From Anaerolineae bacterium (lineage in GTDB: Bacteria > Chloroflexota > Anaerolineae > 4572-78 > J111): 64,000 nucleotides of DNA. A model generated the notes under the pieces. It had not been told where the DNA came from and ran no database searches. It saw only the letters and a list, made by a program, of their open reading frames with translations. Location: contig JAHDWA010000009.1 of assembly GCA_023382535.1 (NCBI GenBank), forward strand, positions 45,795 through 109,794, written 5' to 3'. Position 1 is the stretch's first letter, and every line of letters begins with the position of its first letter. Below, one piece after another: positions 17,168 through 25,697 of the stretch. A program made the translations under genes and the position numbers.

Positions 17168-19021
17168 TCAATTCACCACGACAGCGTGATAATTGCAACT
17201 GTCGTAGCAAGCGCCGCAGTGAATACACAGCTTGGGATCAATCACATGGGGCTTCGATTTAGTGCCGCTGATGGCATTAACCGGGCACATCCGGGCGCAC
17301 AGCGTACAGCCGTTGCAGGCATCGTTAATCCAATACGTAATCAGGTCCGGGCAGACTGCCGCCGGGCAGCGATGCTCGACGATGTGGGCAATGTACTCAT
17401 CCCTAAAATAGCGCAGCGTAGTCAGGACCGGGTTGGGGGCGGTTTGTCCCAGGCCGCACAGTGACCCAGCCTTGACGGTTTGGGCCAATGTTTCCAGCCG
17501 GTCGAGGTCGGCCAGCGTGCCCTGGCCTGCTCTGATGCGCTTAAGGATGTCGAGCATCTGGCGGGTGCCGACGCGGCAGGGTGGGCACTTGCCACAGGAC
17601 TCGGTCTGGATGAAGGAGAGGAAGTAGTAGGCGATGTCCACCATGCAGGTACGCTCGTCCATCACGATCATACCGCCCGACCCCATAATTGTTCCGGCGG
17701 CGGTCAGCGATTCGTAATCCACGGGGGTGTCCAGCTTATCGGCCGGGATGCAGCCGCCCGACGGCCCGCCGGTTTGCACCGCTTTGATGGGCCGGCCATC
17801 CAGGCTGCCGCCGCCAATGCCGTAGACAATTTCCCGCAGCGGGGTTCCCAGCGGGACTTCGATCAGGCCGGTGTTTTTGACCTTACCGGCCAGGGCAAAT
17901 GTCTTGGTCCCCTTACTGCGCTCGCCGCCAAAGTGGGCATATTCGTCTGCGCCGAGCCGCATAATGGTCGGCAGGGTCGAGAGAGTTTCGACGTTGTTGA
18001 TGACCGTCGGTTTACCCCACAGGCCCGACACCGCCGGAAAGGGTGGGCGGGGCTGGGGCATGCCGCGCTTGCCTTCAATGGAGGCGATCAGCGCCGTTTC
18101 TTCACCGCAGACAAAAGCGCCGGCTCCCTCGCGGATTTGGATGTCGAAATTAAAGCCGGAGCCGAGGATGTTATCGCCCAGCAGCCCGACCTGGCGCATC
18201 TGGACCAGGCCCTGCCTGAGCCGTTCGACGGCCAGGGGATATTCGGCCCGGATGTAAATATAAGCGGCGCGGGCGCCCAGGGCATACCCGGCAATCAAAA
18301 GTCCTTCCAGCAGGGTATGCGGGTCGCCCTCGATGAGCGAGCGGTTCATGAACGCGCCGGGGTCGCCCTCGTCGGCGTTGCAGATGAGATACTTCACCTC
18401 ACCCGGACGGTCGCGGCAAATCTGCCACTTCATTGCGGTCGGGAAGCCCGCTCCGCCGCGCCCGCGCAGACCGGATTTTTTGACCTCGTCAATGACCTGC
18501 TGGGGCGTCAGGGCCAGGGCCTTTTCAAAACCCGTGTAGCCCTCGCGGGCCAGGCAGTGATCGAAATTGGTCGGATCAATGAGGCCGCAGTTGCGCAGGA
18601 TGATGCGCGGCTCGATGCCCAGCATGGGGTGGGCGGCCAGCGAGGGAATACCATCAAGCGGCTGCGCCCCGAACACGCCAATAGCCAGGTCGGCGCAGGG
18701 GTCGTCGCCCAGCAGCCATTTCTCGGTGATTCGCTGCGCTCCACGCGTGTTGACGTTACCATATAAAATAGAAGGCTGTCCCGGCTTGCTGACAATGACG
18801 ACCGGTTCGAGGTAACACACGCCAATGCAGCCCACCTGGCTGATCGCCAAATCGAGACCCCGTTCGGCCTGCTGCTTCTGAAAGGCGGTCAAGGTGTCGC
18901 CGGCCCCGGCAGCCTGGCCGCATGTGGCTGCGCCGATGCGCACCTGGGGCCGGTCAGGCTGCTCCAACGCCTGCCACCCGGCCTTTGCCTTGGCTCTCAA
19001 TACTGCCAATGATGTTGCCAT
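17168..19021 (-). CDS. nuoF: NuoF-like NADH-binding FMN subunit (HndC/HoxF type)
   Basis: NADH-oxidising flavoprotein of 617 residues. An N-terminal thioredoxin-like [2Fe-2S] domain shows Cys 34 and GCIGVC, so only three of the usual four cysteines are visible. The NADH/FMN core follows (GLRGRGGAGFPTAMKW and NADEGDPGAFMNR). The NuoF [4Fe-4S] site is SCGKCPPCR plus a later Cys. Two C-terminal ferredoxin clusters are CNGCTLCARMCP and CIHCGACYDSC. This fused layout is typical of soluble NAD-reducing hydrogenase, formate-dehydrogenase and Hyl complexes rather than respiratory complex I. It overlaps or abuts nuoE (2-bp gap) and the NuoG-like gene. Confidence 0.92.
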   Translation of the reverse strand: MATSLAVLRAKAKAGWQALEQPDRPQVRIGAATCGQAAGAGDTLTAFQKQQAERGLDLAISQVGCIGVCYLEPVVIVSKPGQPSILYGNVNTRGAQRITEKWLLGDDPCADLAIGVFGAQPLDGIPSLAAHPMLGIEPRIILRNCGLIDPTNFDHCLAREGYTGFEKALALTPQQVIDEVKKSGLRGRGGAGFPTAMKWQICRDRPGEVKYLICNADEGDPGAFMNRSLIEGDPHTLLEGLLIAGYALGARAAYIYIRAEYPLAVERLRQGLVQMRQVGLLGDNILGSGFNFDIQIREGAGAFVCGEETALIASIEGKRGMPQPRPPFPAVSGLWGKPTVINNVETLSTLPTIMRLGADEYAHFGGERSKGTKTFALAGKVKNTGLIEVPLGTPLREIVYGIGGGSLDGRPIKAVQTGGPSGGCIPADKLDTPVDYESLTAAGTIMGSGGMIVMDERTCMVDIAYYFLSFIQTESCGKCPPCRVGTRQMLDILKRIRAGQGTLADLDRLETLAQTVKAGSLCGLGQTAPNPVLTTLRYFRDEYIAHIVEHRCPAAVCPDLITYWINDACNGCTLCARMCPVNAISGTKSKPHVIDPKLCIHCGACYDSCNYHAVVVN

Positions 19022-19023
19022 AG

Positions 19024-19479
19024 TTAATCCCCGTATTTCTTGAGTAACTTTTGGGCTTTGGTCGAACTCATCCGGCCATGCACTTGTTTATCCATCACGA
19101 CCACCGGGGCCAGGGCGCAGCAGCCAAAACAGGCCACGTGTTCCAGGCTGAATTTTTCGTTGGGCGTCGTTTGACCGGCCTTGATCTTGAGCTGGTGTTC
19201 TAGTAATTCGAGGAGACGGGCGCTGCCACGCACGTGACAGGCCGTACCCAAACAAACTTTGATGGTATGTTCACCGGGTTTGGTGAAACGGAATTGGGAA
19301 TAAAAGGAGGCGACCCCAAAGATTTCGCCCGGCGAAACTTTGGCAAAATCACCGATCTCATCCACAGCTTCGGGCGAGATGTAGCCATAAAACTCTTGCA
19401 CTTCTTGCAGCAAGGGAATCAAAAAACCGCGATCTCCTTGCGGGTAGCGGACTAAAATCTGTTCAATCTGATCGGCCAT
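19024..19479 (-). CDS. nuoE: NuoE-like [2Fe-2S] subunit
   Basis: Thioredoxin-like [2Fe-2S] protein, the 24-kDa subunit type. Four cluster cysteines are visible (CLGTAC and CFGCC). The frame extends to an ATG at 19500, but the ATG at 19479 (MADQIEQI) has GAGGT five bases upstream and is preferred. It is the first gene of the NuoEFG/Nfn-like operon. A clear TATAAT promoter and a tandem operator lie about 130-190 bp upstream. Confidence 0.9.
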   Translation of the reverse strand: MADQIEQILVRYPQGDRGFLIPLLQEVQEFYGYISPEAVDEIGDFAKVSPGEIFGVASFYSQFRFTKPGEHTIKVCLGTACHVRGSARLLELLEHQLKIKAGQTTPNEKFSLEHVACFGCCALAPVVVMDKQVHGRMSSTKAQKLLKKYGD

Positions 19480-19604
19480 AATGACCTCGTGTTCCGGCAT
19501 CTTGCCGGTTGGTTTTATCTGATTTGATTATTCAAAATTTTTGCTGAAGTTACAGCTAGAGGGAAGTCTTCAAAAAGTGAAGGTTTCTTTGCCCCCTTAT
19601 TTGC

Positions 19605-19633
19605 ATTATAAGTCAAGTAGGTAAGGGCTAATA
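19605..19633 (-). promoter_or_regulatory. Promoter of the nuoE operon
   Basis: Minus-strand TATAAT at 19605-19610. The -35 region (TATTAG at 19628-19633) is poor, which suits an activator-dependent promoter. The predicted start is near 19598, placing the proximal operator centre (19640.5) at about -42.5. Confidence 0.6.
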
Positions 19634-19669
19634 GTGACAGATGTCACTAACTCCTGCGACAAATTTCAC
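19634..19669. promoter_or_regulatory. Tandem GTGACA-NN-TGTCAC operators upstream of nuoE
   Basis: Site 1, AGTGACA-ga-TGTCACT (19633-19648), is a perfect 7-2-7 inverted repeat. Site 2, GCGACA-aa-TTTCAC (19656-19669), matches 10 of 12 arm positions. Centres are 22 bp apart, two helical turns. The same arrangement recurs in five other intergenic regions of this window. Confidence 0.75.
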
Positions 19670-19706
19670 TTTGGTTAATTTTTGGGGGAATTTTGGGGAA
19701 ATGCCA

Positions 19707-19739
19707 AGACCCTAAAGGTCTCAAAGACCTTTAGGGTCT
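19707..19739 (-). terminator. Hairpin after the cytochrome c gene
   Basis: A 15-bp perfect stem (19707-19721 with 19725-19739) with a 3-nt loop, 9 bp beyond the cytochrome stop. The downstream run on the minus strand is only weakly T-rich, so termination is likely but not certain. Confidence 0.6.
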
Positions 19740-19748
19740 CAATCAATT

Positions 19749-20657
19749 CTACCGCTGCCCGTAGGGTTTGGCCGGAACGGATTGTAAGTAAAGCCAGAGG
19801 GCGCTGATTTCGTCATCGCTCATTTGGGCAAAGTTGGGCCAGGGCATCTGCTTTGGATCTATGCTCGATCCATCAGGGCGTTTGCCCTCGCGGATGGCTA
19901 CCAGGAAATCCTGCTCAGTCCACTTGCCCAGGCCAGTTTGAGCTTCGGGAGTCAGGTTGGCCGGGTAGGGCGGCTCAGCCGGCACGCCCGGAATCGGCCC
20001 ACCGGAAAGCGTTGCCCCGTGACAGCCGGTACAGGTTTGAGCCAGATAAGCGCCATATTCCTGGGTGACACCCGACTCAATGGCAACCGGTCGTGGCGCG
20101 TCGTGGTCTATTTTCTCGGCGGGGAGGACGGGAATTTGATCGGTCACCAGCAGAACTCGTCCCAACGGCCCCAGGCTGCTTGCGGCAATATCGTTGTCTA
20201 CCGGGGGCAGACTCTTGATGTAGGCAATAAGCGCGCCCAGATCGGTATCGTTGATGCCATTAAATTCTTCAGAAGGCATAACCCAGAGGGGTTTGCCAGT
20301 AGGGTCAATGCCATGGCGGATCGCCCGCACCCAGTCGCTGTCAGTGAAGGTGCCGCCAACGCCGCCTTGCCCTGCGGTGAGATTGCTGGCGTTGATCCGT
20401 CCCAGCAAGGGGTCGTCAATAAAGTCGCCGCCCGCCCCGTTTTCTTTGTGGCAGTCCATGCAGCCGCGGGTTGCAAAGAGCCGCTTGCCCTCAGCCACCG
20501 CAGCGGCGTCAGTGGGGACGGTAACACGCTCCGGTTGGACATCGTAGGTTTTGTTAAGACGTGACTCGCTCATAAAGTAAACGCCGACCAGCGCCAGCAG
20601 GATTAAGCCTGCCAGGCCACCCAGAATGATACCCAACCACTTTAACACCTTTTTCAT
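19749..20657 (-). CDS. Membrane-anchored dihaem cytochrome c
   Basis: Periplasm-facing electron carrier of 302 residues, anchored by one N-terminal helix (about residues 7-29). Two class I haem-binding motifs are visible, CMDCH (66-70) and CTGCH (209-213). Candidate distal methionines lie in WVMPSEEF and KQMPWPNF. The two halves resemble each other, as in dihaem cytochromes linked to alcohol or sugar dehydrogenases or oxidases. No partner dehydrogenase is adjacent. It is transcribed from its own upstream region, in the same direction as the aldolase gene upstream. Confidence 0.9.
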   Translation of the reverse strand: MKKVLKWLGIILGGLAGLILLALVGVYFMSESRLNKTYDVQPERVTVPTDAAAVAEGKRLFATRGCMDCHKENGAGGDFIDDPLLGRINASNLTAGQGGVGGTFTDSDWVRAIRHGIDPTGKPLWVMPSEEFNGINDTDLGALIAYIKSLPPVDNDIAASSLGPLGRVLLVTDQIPVLPAEKIDHDAPRPVAIESGVTQEYGAYLAQTCTGCHGATLSGGPIPGVPAEPPYPANLTPEAQTGLGKWTEQDFLVAIREGKRPDGSSIDPKQMPWPNFAQMSDDEISALWLYLQSVPAKPYGQR

Positions 20658-20752
20658 AGGCTCCTCTTTTGAGATAATTTTTAGATTATCCCCAATTTAG
20701 CCTATGAACGTCCAGCTATCGTTACGGACAGCGTTACCGTACTTTTAATCGG

Positions 20753-21553
20753 TTACAAACCGGCCAATTGCAATGCCTCCTGCGCTGACTTGCCGTCATG
20801 AATGACGGCCTTAAAGGCCCGGACTGCCCCGGTAATATTCTCAAAACTCCAGACGTTGCGGCCAATGGTTGCGCCCCGCGCGCCGCTCTGGACCACCTCG
20901 GTCATCATGGTCAGCGCGGCTTCTAACGTCTCTGCCTTGGGTCCTCCCGCGGCAACGACCGGCACCGGGCAGTCGGCCACAATCTGGGCATAGGCCTGCA
21001 CGTCACCGCAGTAGGGCACTTTGACCACATCTACGCCAACCTCGGCAGCGCAGCGGACAGCCCAGGCAATATCCTCCGGGGCAAAGGAAATCTTCAAGCC
21101 ATTCTTCACATCGCGCGGGTAAATGTGGCAGATGACCGGTATATCGAAACGGGCCGCCTCGCGGACATACTCGGCAGCTATCCCCAGGTATTTTCCCTCG
21201 GTGCTGCCGCGCACGTAAGTGACAATTGCCATCGCGTCGGCGCCCATCCGCACCACCTCTTCAGGGGTGGCGACCGGCTCATAGGCGGTGTCGTCGAAGC
21301 GGCAGAGGATGCTCTGGACAATCAGCGGCACCAGGCCGGCGTGGGGCTTCCAGGCGGAGAGGGCCATCCCTTTGTGCATGCTCACCGCGTCCGGCCGGGC
21401 AGCGACAATGGACGCGATAGTGGACTGAATGTGCCGCAGTCCCGGCGGCAGACCGGTGTGGTAGCCCATTAAGTGATCTACGGCGATGGAGCAGAGCCGG
21501 CCGGACGGGTGGGAAAACAGCCGGTTCATTCGAATAGTTTTACCAATATTCAT
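20753..21553 (-). CDS. Class I aldolase of the DhnA/LsrF-FbaB family
   Basis: TIM-barrel aldolase of 266 residues. The Schiff-base lysine is expected at Lys178 in DVVKVPY, and the phosphate-binding VVAAGGPK and GATIGRNVW motifs are present. Family members cleave fructose-1,6-bisphosphate, 2-amino-3,7-dideoxyheptulosonate precursors or phospho-AI-2. The exact substrate cannot be fixed from sequence. A strong GGAGG lies 8 nt before the ATG. Given the GatZ and galactitol-PTS genes elsewhere in the window, a sugar-phosphate role is likely. Confidence 0.82.
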   Translation of the reverse strand: MNIGKTIRMNRLFSHPSGRLCSIAVDHLMGYHTGLPPGLRHIQSTIASIVAARPDAVSMHKGMALSAWKPHAGLVPLIVQSILCRFDDTAYEPVATPEEVVRMGADAMAIVTYVRGSTEGKYLGIAAEYVREAARFDIPVICHIYPRDVKNGLKISFAPEDIAWAVRCAAEVGVDVVKVPYCGDVQAYAQIVADCPVPVVAAGGPKAETLEAALTMMTEVVQSGARGATIGRNVWSFENITGAVRAFKAVIHDGKSAQEALQLAGL

Positions 21554-21872
21554 GGATCCTCCAGGATATGATCTTTATTTACGCTCGTGCGAGCATGGGG
21601 TTATACTACGAATAAACGAAGCAAACGCAACTGAACCCAATGTTTTTTCTGGTCCTCCGTTCTGTATAATCAGCGTCTTGAGTTATAATAGGGAAGTCCG
21701 ACCCAATCCGTGAGTAAAAATACGAAGCCTCTTTGTGCCCGACCCTGACCTCACGCTGCTAAATGTGGGGGACCAGTAACAGGGGAAGGAAAACTAACCA
21801 AAGAAATCTGAGAACCTTGAAATCGGCGCAGGGGGTTTGGCGTTACAAATAAGATTTACAGGAGGGTGCAGG
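21554..21872. other. Intergenic region with a possible plus-strand promoter
   Basis: Divergent gap between the aldolase and coiled-coil genes. TATAAT-like elements occur near 21667 and 21684 (GTTATAATAGGG) on the plus strand and could drive the coiled-coil gene. Nothing else is recognisable. Confidence 0.4.
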
Positions 21873-22280
21873 ATGAATAACCCCAAAAAGGAGCGGTCAC
21901 CTGGTAAGCTAACCCTTTCAGCAGAGACGGCACTCGAAGCCGCAGAGACCGCACGAACAATAAGTGAGCAGAGCCGCGAACTGGCTGAAGAAGAGCGCCA
22001 GCTAGCCGAAGAAATTCGGATGAGTGCTGAATTGGAGCGGGTGGATGCGGAAGAGCTTCGCCAGCAGGCTGAAACCTTGCGGAAGGCTGCGGAAGAAGCT
22101 CGCCGGGCTTCCGAGATGCTCCGGGCGGCAGCGGAAGAAGTGCGCAAAGCAGCGGAGGAGGCGCGAGAGGCAGCCCAAGAGCAGCGATTGATATTGATTG
22201 AAATGCGTAAGACCGTGAGTGAATTCGCTGAGATGCGGATGGAGTATGAACGGCTGCGGCAAGCCTTGAAGCAGGATTAG
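21873..22280 (+). CDS. Alanine/glutamate-rich coiled-coil protein
   Basis: Almost entirely charged heptad-like sequence of 135 residues (AEEVRKAAEEAREAAQEQ and similar), predicted to form one long coiled coil. The frame is open from 21837, but the ATG at 21873 has GGAGGG seven bases upstream and is preferred. No family is recognisable. It could be a structural or DNA-associated protein. It stands alone between convergent and divergent neighbours, 49 bp before the acetyltransferase. Confidence 0.7.
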   Translation: MNNPKKERSPGKLTLSAETALEAAETARTISEQSRELAEEERQLAEEIRMSAELERVDAEELRQQAETLRKAAEEARRASEMLRAAAEEVRKAAEEAREAAQEQRLILIEMRKTVSEFAEMRMEYERLRQALKQD

Positions 22281-22329
22281 CTAATGATTAATGGCGCAGC
22301 TCAGTGCGTCGGGAATATACGGAACTCCT

Positions 22330-22878
22330 ATGGCTAACACTCTCCCAACCATCGAAACAACACGGCTTCTTCTGCGGCCTATGCACGCCGGGGATATTGA
22401 CGCCCTCCTTCATATTTTTGCCGATCCCATTGTGATGGCTGCTTTTGATGCCATCCCCTTCGACCGGCAGCAGATGGAGCAGTGGCTCCGGCGAAATCTC
22501 GATCACCAGGCGCGCTACGGCTATGGCCTGTTTGCCGTCATCCTTAAAGCTAACGGGCTGCTGGTGGGCGATTGCGGGTTGGAGATCATGGAGGTTGATG
22601 GAACCAGCGAGGCTGAACTGGGCTACGATTTCCGTAGTGATTATTGGGGGCAGGGTCTGGCCACGGAGGCTGCCGCTGCTGTCTGTGATTACGCTTTTCA
22701 GGTGCTCCACCTGCCCCGGCTCGTCAGCCTGATCCGCCAGCGCAACCTGGCCTCACAGCGAGTCGCGGAAAAAGTCGGGCTGCGGCGCGCCACTGAGATC
22801 ACCCGGTTCGGGCATCTCTACTGGGTTTACGCCCTTACCCAGGAAGAATTTACTCCGATTACTACCCCTCACACATAA
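22330..22878 (+). CDS. GNAT-family N-acetyltransferase (RimJ/RimL-like)
   Basis: Acetyl-CoA-dependent N-acetyltransferase. It opens with the typical PTIETTRLLLRPM strand, and the acetyl-CoA loop region is near DYWGQGLATEAAAAV. The C-terminal SQRVAEKVGLR motif is also typical. The frame is open from an ATG at 22291, but the ATG at 22330 matches family N-termini better. The 3' end overlaps the convergent permease gene by 10 bp. The substrate is unknown. Confidence 0.85.
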   Translation: MANTLPTIETTRLLLRPMHAGDIDALLHIFADPIVMAAFDAIPFDRQQMEQWLRRNLDHQARYGYGLFAVILKANGLLVGDCGLEIMEVDGTSEAELGYDFRSDYWGQGLATEAAAAVCDYAFQVLHLPRLVSLIRQRNLASQRVAEKVGLRRATEITRFGHLYWVYALTQEEFTPITTPHT

Positions 22879-25277
22879 GCCAGGCTCTCCCGGACGCTGA
22901 CCTGCGTGGCGCTGCGGGCGGGTACGAGCGAGGCCAGGGTTGAGATGATCAGGATAATGACCAGCCAGACCAGGACGGCGCTCAAGTCATACCGGTAATC
23001 CAGGTTGGCATCGAACATAATCTGCCCCAACGCATTGCCCAGGAGACGAGCCAGAACAAAAGACAAGGGTACGGCCAGCGCCCAGCTAAACAACCCCTGC
23101 AAAGTCCCTTCCATTATAAACATACCCATAATCGTACGCGAGCGCGCCCCGATGGCCCGCATGACCCCGATCTCCCGCGTCCGTTCGACCACGCTGATGG
23201 AAAGCGACCCCATTAAGCCGATACCACCCACCAGGGCGACGATGACCGCCAGGGCCAGCAGCATGGTCGTAGTTACCCCAAATTCGTTGAGCGCCTCGGC
23301 CCGATCTTTGGCCGCCGTGCTGGATTCATACACCCCGATATCCATTTCCCGCGCTTCGTAGAGGTTTTTGAGCTGGGTGAAGAGCGCTTCAATGGCGGCT
23401 GGATCGCTGCTGCTGGTGCGCACCAGCAGCCGGGTGCCCTCGTTATACTGCTTGGTGGCGGCGGCAACGGCCTCCAGCGGTGCGTATATCGGGGTGGTAT
23501 CAAAACCATCGGTAAAAATAACCTGGAAAATGCCGATGACCTGCCACTCGGCATCGCCCAATTCAAACAAGTTGAGGGTGACGGTGTCGCCTACTTTGAG
23601 GTTGTTGTCGTCAGCCGTATCTTTGCTGACGACGATGACCCGGCCATCGCCCGGCTGGAACCAGCGGCCGGACAGCATGAGCGGCCGGTAGTAGTCGCTC
23701 CCGGCCGGGATGCCGATGATCTGCGCTCCGACCCCGGCTTCTTTGAGGCGCTGGCCCTCTTTCAAGATGGCGGCGGGGGCAGTAAACCACAATTCAGCCT
23801 CGGCCACGCCGGGTACGGAGCGGAGCATACTCAGCACGCGATGTGCGGATTGGGCTTCATCAAAACCGAGCCGGATGTCATAACCGCGCCGCTTCAGGTC
23901 GGTGTCCAGGGTGTGGGTCAGCGAGGCCGACAAGGTCATCACGATCAGGAACATCGTTCCCGCGCCGACCAGGGCCAACTGGGTCAGGGTCAGGCGGCCT
24001 TTGCGCCGGAACATATTCCCCAGGGCAATGGCGTAAGAGGAGGAGAGCAGCCGGTCGCCCAGCCGTTCGACCGTCCGGTCAAGCCAGTTGGAGCCAAAAT
24101 CGCCGCCGATGCCATAAGTGGCAATCGCCGCCCGCACGGTCATTGCTGCGCCGGTGAGGACCGGCCATAATGCCGCCAGGGCCGGAATGAGGGTGGCCGC
24201 CAGGGCTTGATAGCCAAGCGCCTGCAGCGAAACCTGGAAGGTGTCGTAGTCAATGTTAAAGGCGTTCAAAAACCACTGGCTCAGTCCAAAGGCGGCCAGC
24301 GCGCCCAGCGGCAGAGCGATCACAAAGGCCAGCAGGCCGTAAATCAGCACGGTGGTCAGGTAGATTTTAAGGATGACGCCCATGCCGCCGCCGATGGCTT
24401 TCATCATGCCAATTTGGTTGATCTGCTGGGTAATGAGCGCGGCCATCGTATTGGTGACCAGGATGACACTCATGAGCAGCGCAATTACGGCCAAAACTTG
24501 CAGCACCAGCGTCAGACCTTCGACGAACATGCGGCCCCAGTGTTCTTCCGGGTCTTGGTAGGTGGCAAAGCCCACCCCGACCCCCTCTTTCCCCAGCCGG
24601 TCTTTAATCTCCGAAGCGACCTCGCGGGCAAATTCGGCGCTGTAGGGGCTGACGCGCACCGACAGGCCGTTAAACTCGCCGGCCGGGATATTGAAGCGTT
24701 CCAGCCCCTGGGCATCGGTATAGAAAACGGCCGGCCCGCCAAACTGCGGCGGATGGACAAAGGCGGATTGGATTTTGCCGGTGATGGGCAGGGCGCGGTC
24801 CGTTTTGTCCAACTCAAAGATAACCTTATCGCCGATGTCAATCCCAAACGCCGCGCTGCTCAGGCGCTCGACGGAGAGGTTATCTTTCTCCGGCCAGGGG
24901 CCTTCCTCCCGGCGCAGCAGGTCGTACTTCTGCTCGTCGTAATCATCCCGCATCTGCAGAAAGCCGGCCTGCCATTCGCCCTCCGGCTCCAGTTTGTAGC
25001 GGATCTCGACGGCGTTTGTCACCTGGATATCTTCGACCCCTCTGATATTTTTCAGGCGGTTGGCGGTGTCTTGGTCAATCCGCTCGGTCAGAGTCATGGT
25101 CACGTGGGACGGCTGGGCCGCCTGGTGGGCGCGGTCCATGCCGGGGAGCAGTTGATCTACCATGCCAAAGATAGCCCCAATGGCAAATACACCCACGGCA
25201 ATGCTCAACACCGCCAGCAGGGTACGGCCTTTATTGTGCCATAAATCAAACCAAACTTTGCGCCAGATAACACTCAT
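22869..25277 (-). CDS. FtsX/MacB-type ABC transporter permease (second)
   Basis: Protein of 802 residues with the same duplicated FtsX plan as 4052-6454: N-terminal helix near 15-40, extracytoplasmic domain, helices near 260-375, a second unit from about 430, and final helices near 675-790 after VERTREIGVMRAIGA. Sequence identity with the first permease is clear at both termini. No ATPase gene is adjacent. The unlinked ATPase at 50225 lacks a permease and could be its partner. The 3' end overlaps the GNAT gene. Confidence 0.88.
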   Translation of the reverse strand: MSVIWRKVWFDLWHNKGRTLLAVLSIAVGVFAIGAIFGMVDQLLPGMDRAHQAAQPSHVTMTLTERIDQDTANRLKNIRGVEDIQVTNAVEIRYKLEPEGEWQAGFLQMRDDYDEQKYDLLRREEGPWPEKDNLSVERLSSAAFGIDIGDKVIFELDKTDRALPITGKIQSAFVHPPQFGGPAVFYTDAQGLERFNIPAGEFNGLSVRVSPYSAEFAREVASEIKDRLGKEGVGVGFATYQDPEEHWGRMFVEGLTLVLQVLAVIALLMSVILVTNTMAALITQQINQIGMMKAIGGGMGVILKIYLTTVLIYGLLAFVIALPLGALAAFGLSQWFLNAFNIDYDTFQVSLQALGYQALAATLIPALAALWPVLTGAAMTVRAAIATYGIGGDFGSNWLDRTVERLGDRLLSSSYAIALGNMFRRKGRLTLTQLALVGAGTMFLIVMTLSASLTHTLDTDLKRRGYDIRLGFDEAQSAHRVLSMLRSVPGVAEAELWFTAPAAILKEGQRLKEAGVGAQIIGIPAGSDYYRPLMLSGRWFQPGDGRVIVVSKDTADDNNLKVGDTVTLNLFELGDAEWQVIGIFQVIFTDGFDTTPIYAPLEAVAAATKQYNEGTRLLVRTSSSDPAAIEALFTQLKNLYEAREMDIGVYESSTAAKDRAEALNEFGVTTTMLLALAVIVALVGGIGLMGSLSISVVERTREIGVMRAIGARSRTIMGMFIMEGTLQGLFSWALAVPLSFVLARLLGNALGQIMFDANLDYRYDLSAVLVWLVIILIISTLASLVPARSATQVSVRESLAYV

Positions 25278-25307
25278 AACGAATTTTTCTCCCAGATTGG
25301 ATTGATG

Positions 25308-25345
25308 TTCAACGTTAGAATGTTCAACGTTCTAACGTTTGAACT
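25308..25345. repeat. Inverted repeat downstream of the LuxR solo gene
   Basis: GTTCAACGTTAGAA is mirrored by TTCTAACGTTTGAAC with an extra internal GTTCAACG. Related palindromes sit inside the NuoG-like gene at 15731-15760. It lies between the LuxR solo stop and the permease start on the minus strand. Confidence 0.55.
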
Positions 25346-25361
25346 TTCAACATTTTACTAT

Positions 25362-25610
25362 TTACCCAAAACTCCCCTCCCACATTTGCGGGAAGTTAGG
25401 CTGAGGGGTAATGCCCAGTTTACGCGCCTGCAAGGCTGCCTGGGTCCGGTTGCGCACATTCAGCTTGCCGAAAATATTGTAAACGTGCCGCTTGACCGTG
25501 CTTTCGGCGATGTATAAACGCCGGCCAATTTCCCGGTTCGATGCGCCGGAAGTGAGCCATTGCAGCACTTCCTGCTCGCGCTCGCTCAGAGATTCGACAT
25601 ACTTTTCCAT
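25362..25610 (-). CDS. Single-domain LuxR/GerE helix-turn-helix protein
   Basis: Only a NarL/FixJ-type DNA-binding domain (82 residues): LSEREQEVLQWLTSGASNRE followed by ESTVKRHVYNIFGKL. It has no receiver or sensor domain. The start at 25610 is chosen because AAGGAG (25617-25622) precedes it; upstream in-frame codons run into a GC-rich hairpin. It lies 88 bp after the HiPIP gene on the same strand and upstream of the orphan permease, which it might regulate. Its two-domain relatives usually bind 7-2-7 inverted repeats. Confidence 0.85.
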   Translation of the reverse strand: MEKYVESLSEREQEVLQWLTSGASNREIGRRLYIAESTVKRHVYNIFGKLNVRNRTQAALQARKLGITPQPNFPQMWEGSFG

Positions 25611-25635
25611 CTTCTGCTCCTTCGTAGAACCCCAC

Positions 25636-25669
25636 CCCAACCCCTCCCTGGAATCGGGGAGGGGTTGGG
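25636..25669. repeat. GC-rich hairpin between HiPIP and LuxR solo genes
   Basis: CCCAACCCCTCCC (25636-25648) pairs with GGGAGGGGTTGGG (25657-25669), an 8-nt loop. It resembles dispersed REP-like hairpins; another is at 28377-28469. It may attenuate readthrough from the HiPIP gene. Confidence 0.6.
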
Positions 25670-25697
25670 AGAGGGGGTCAGATTTTCTATTTTGGCG

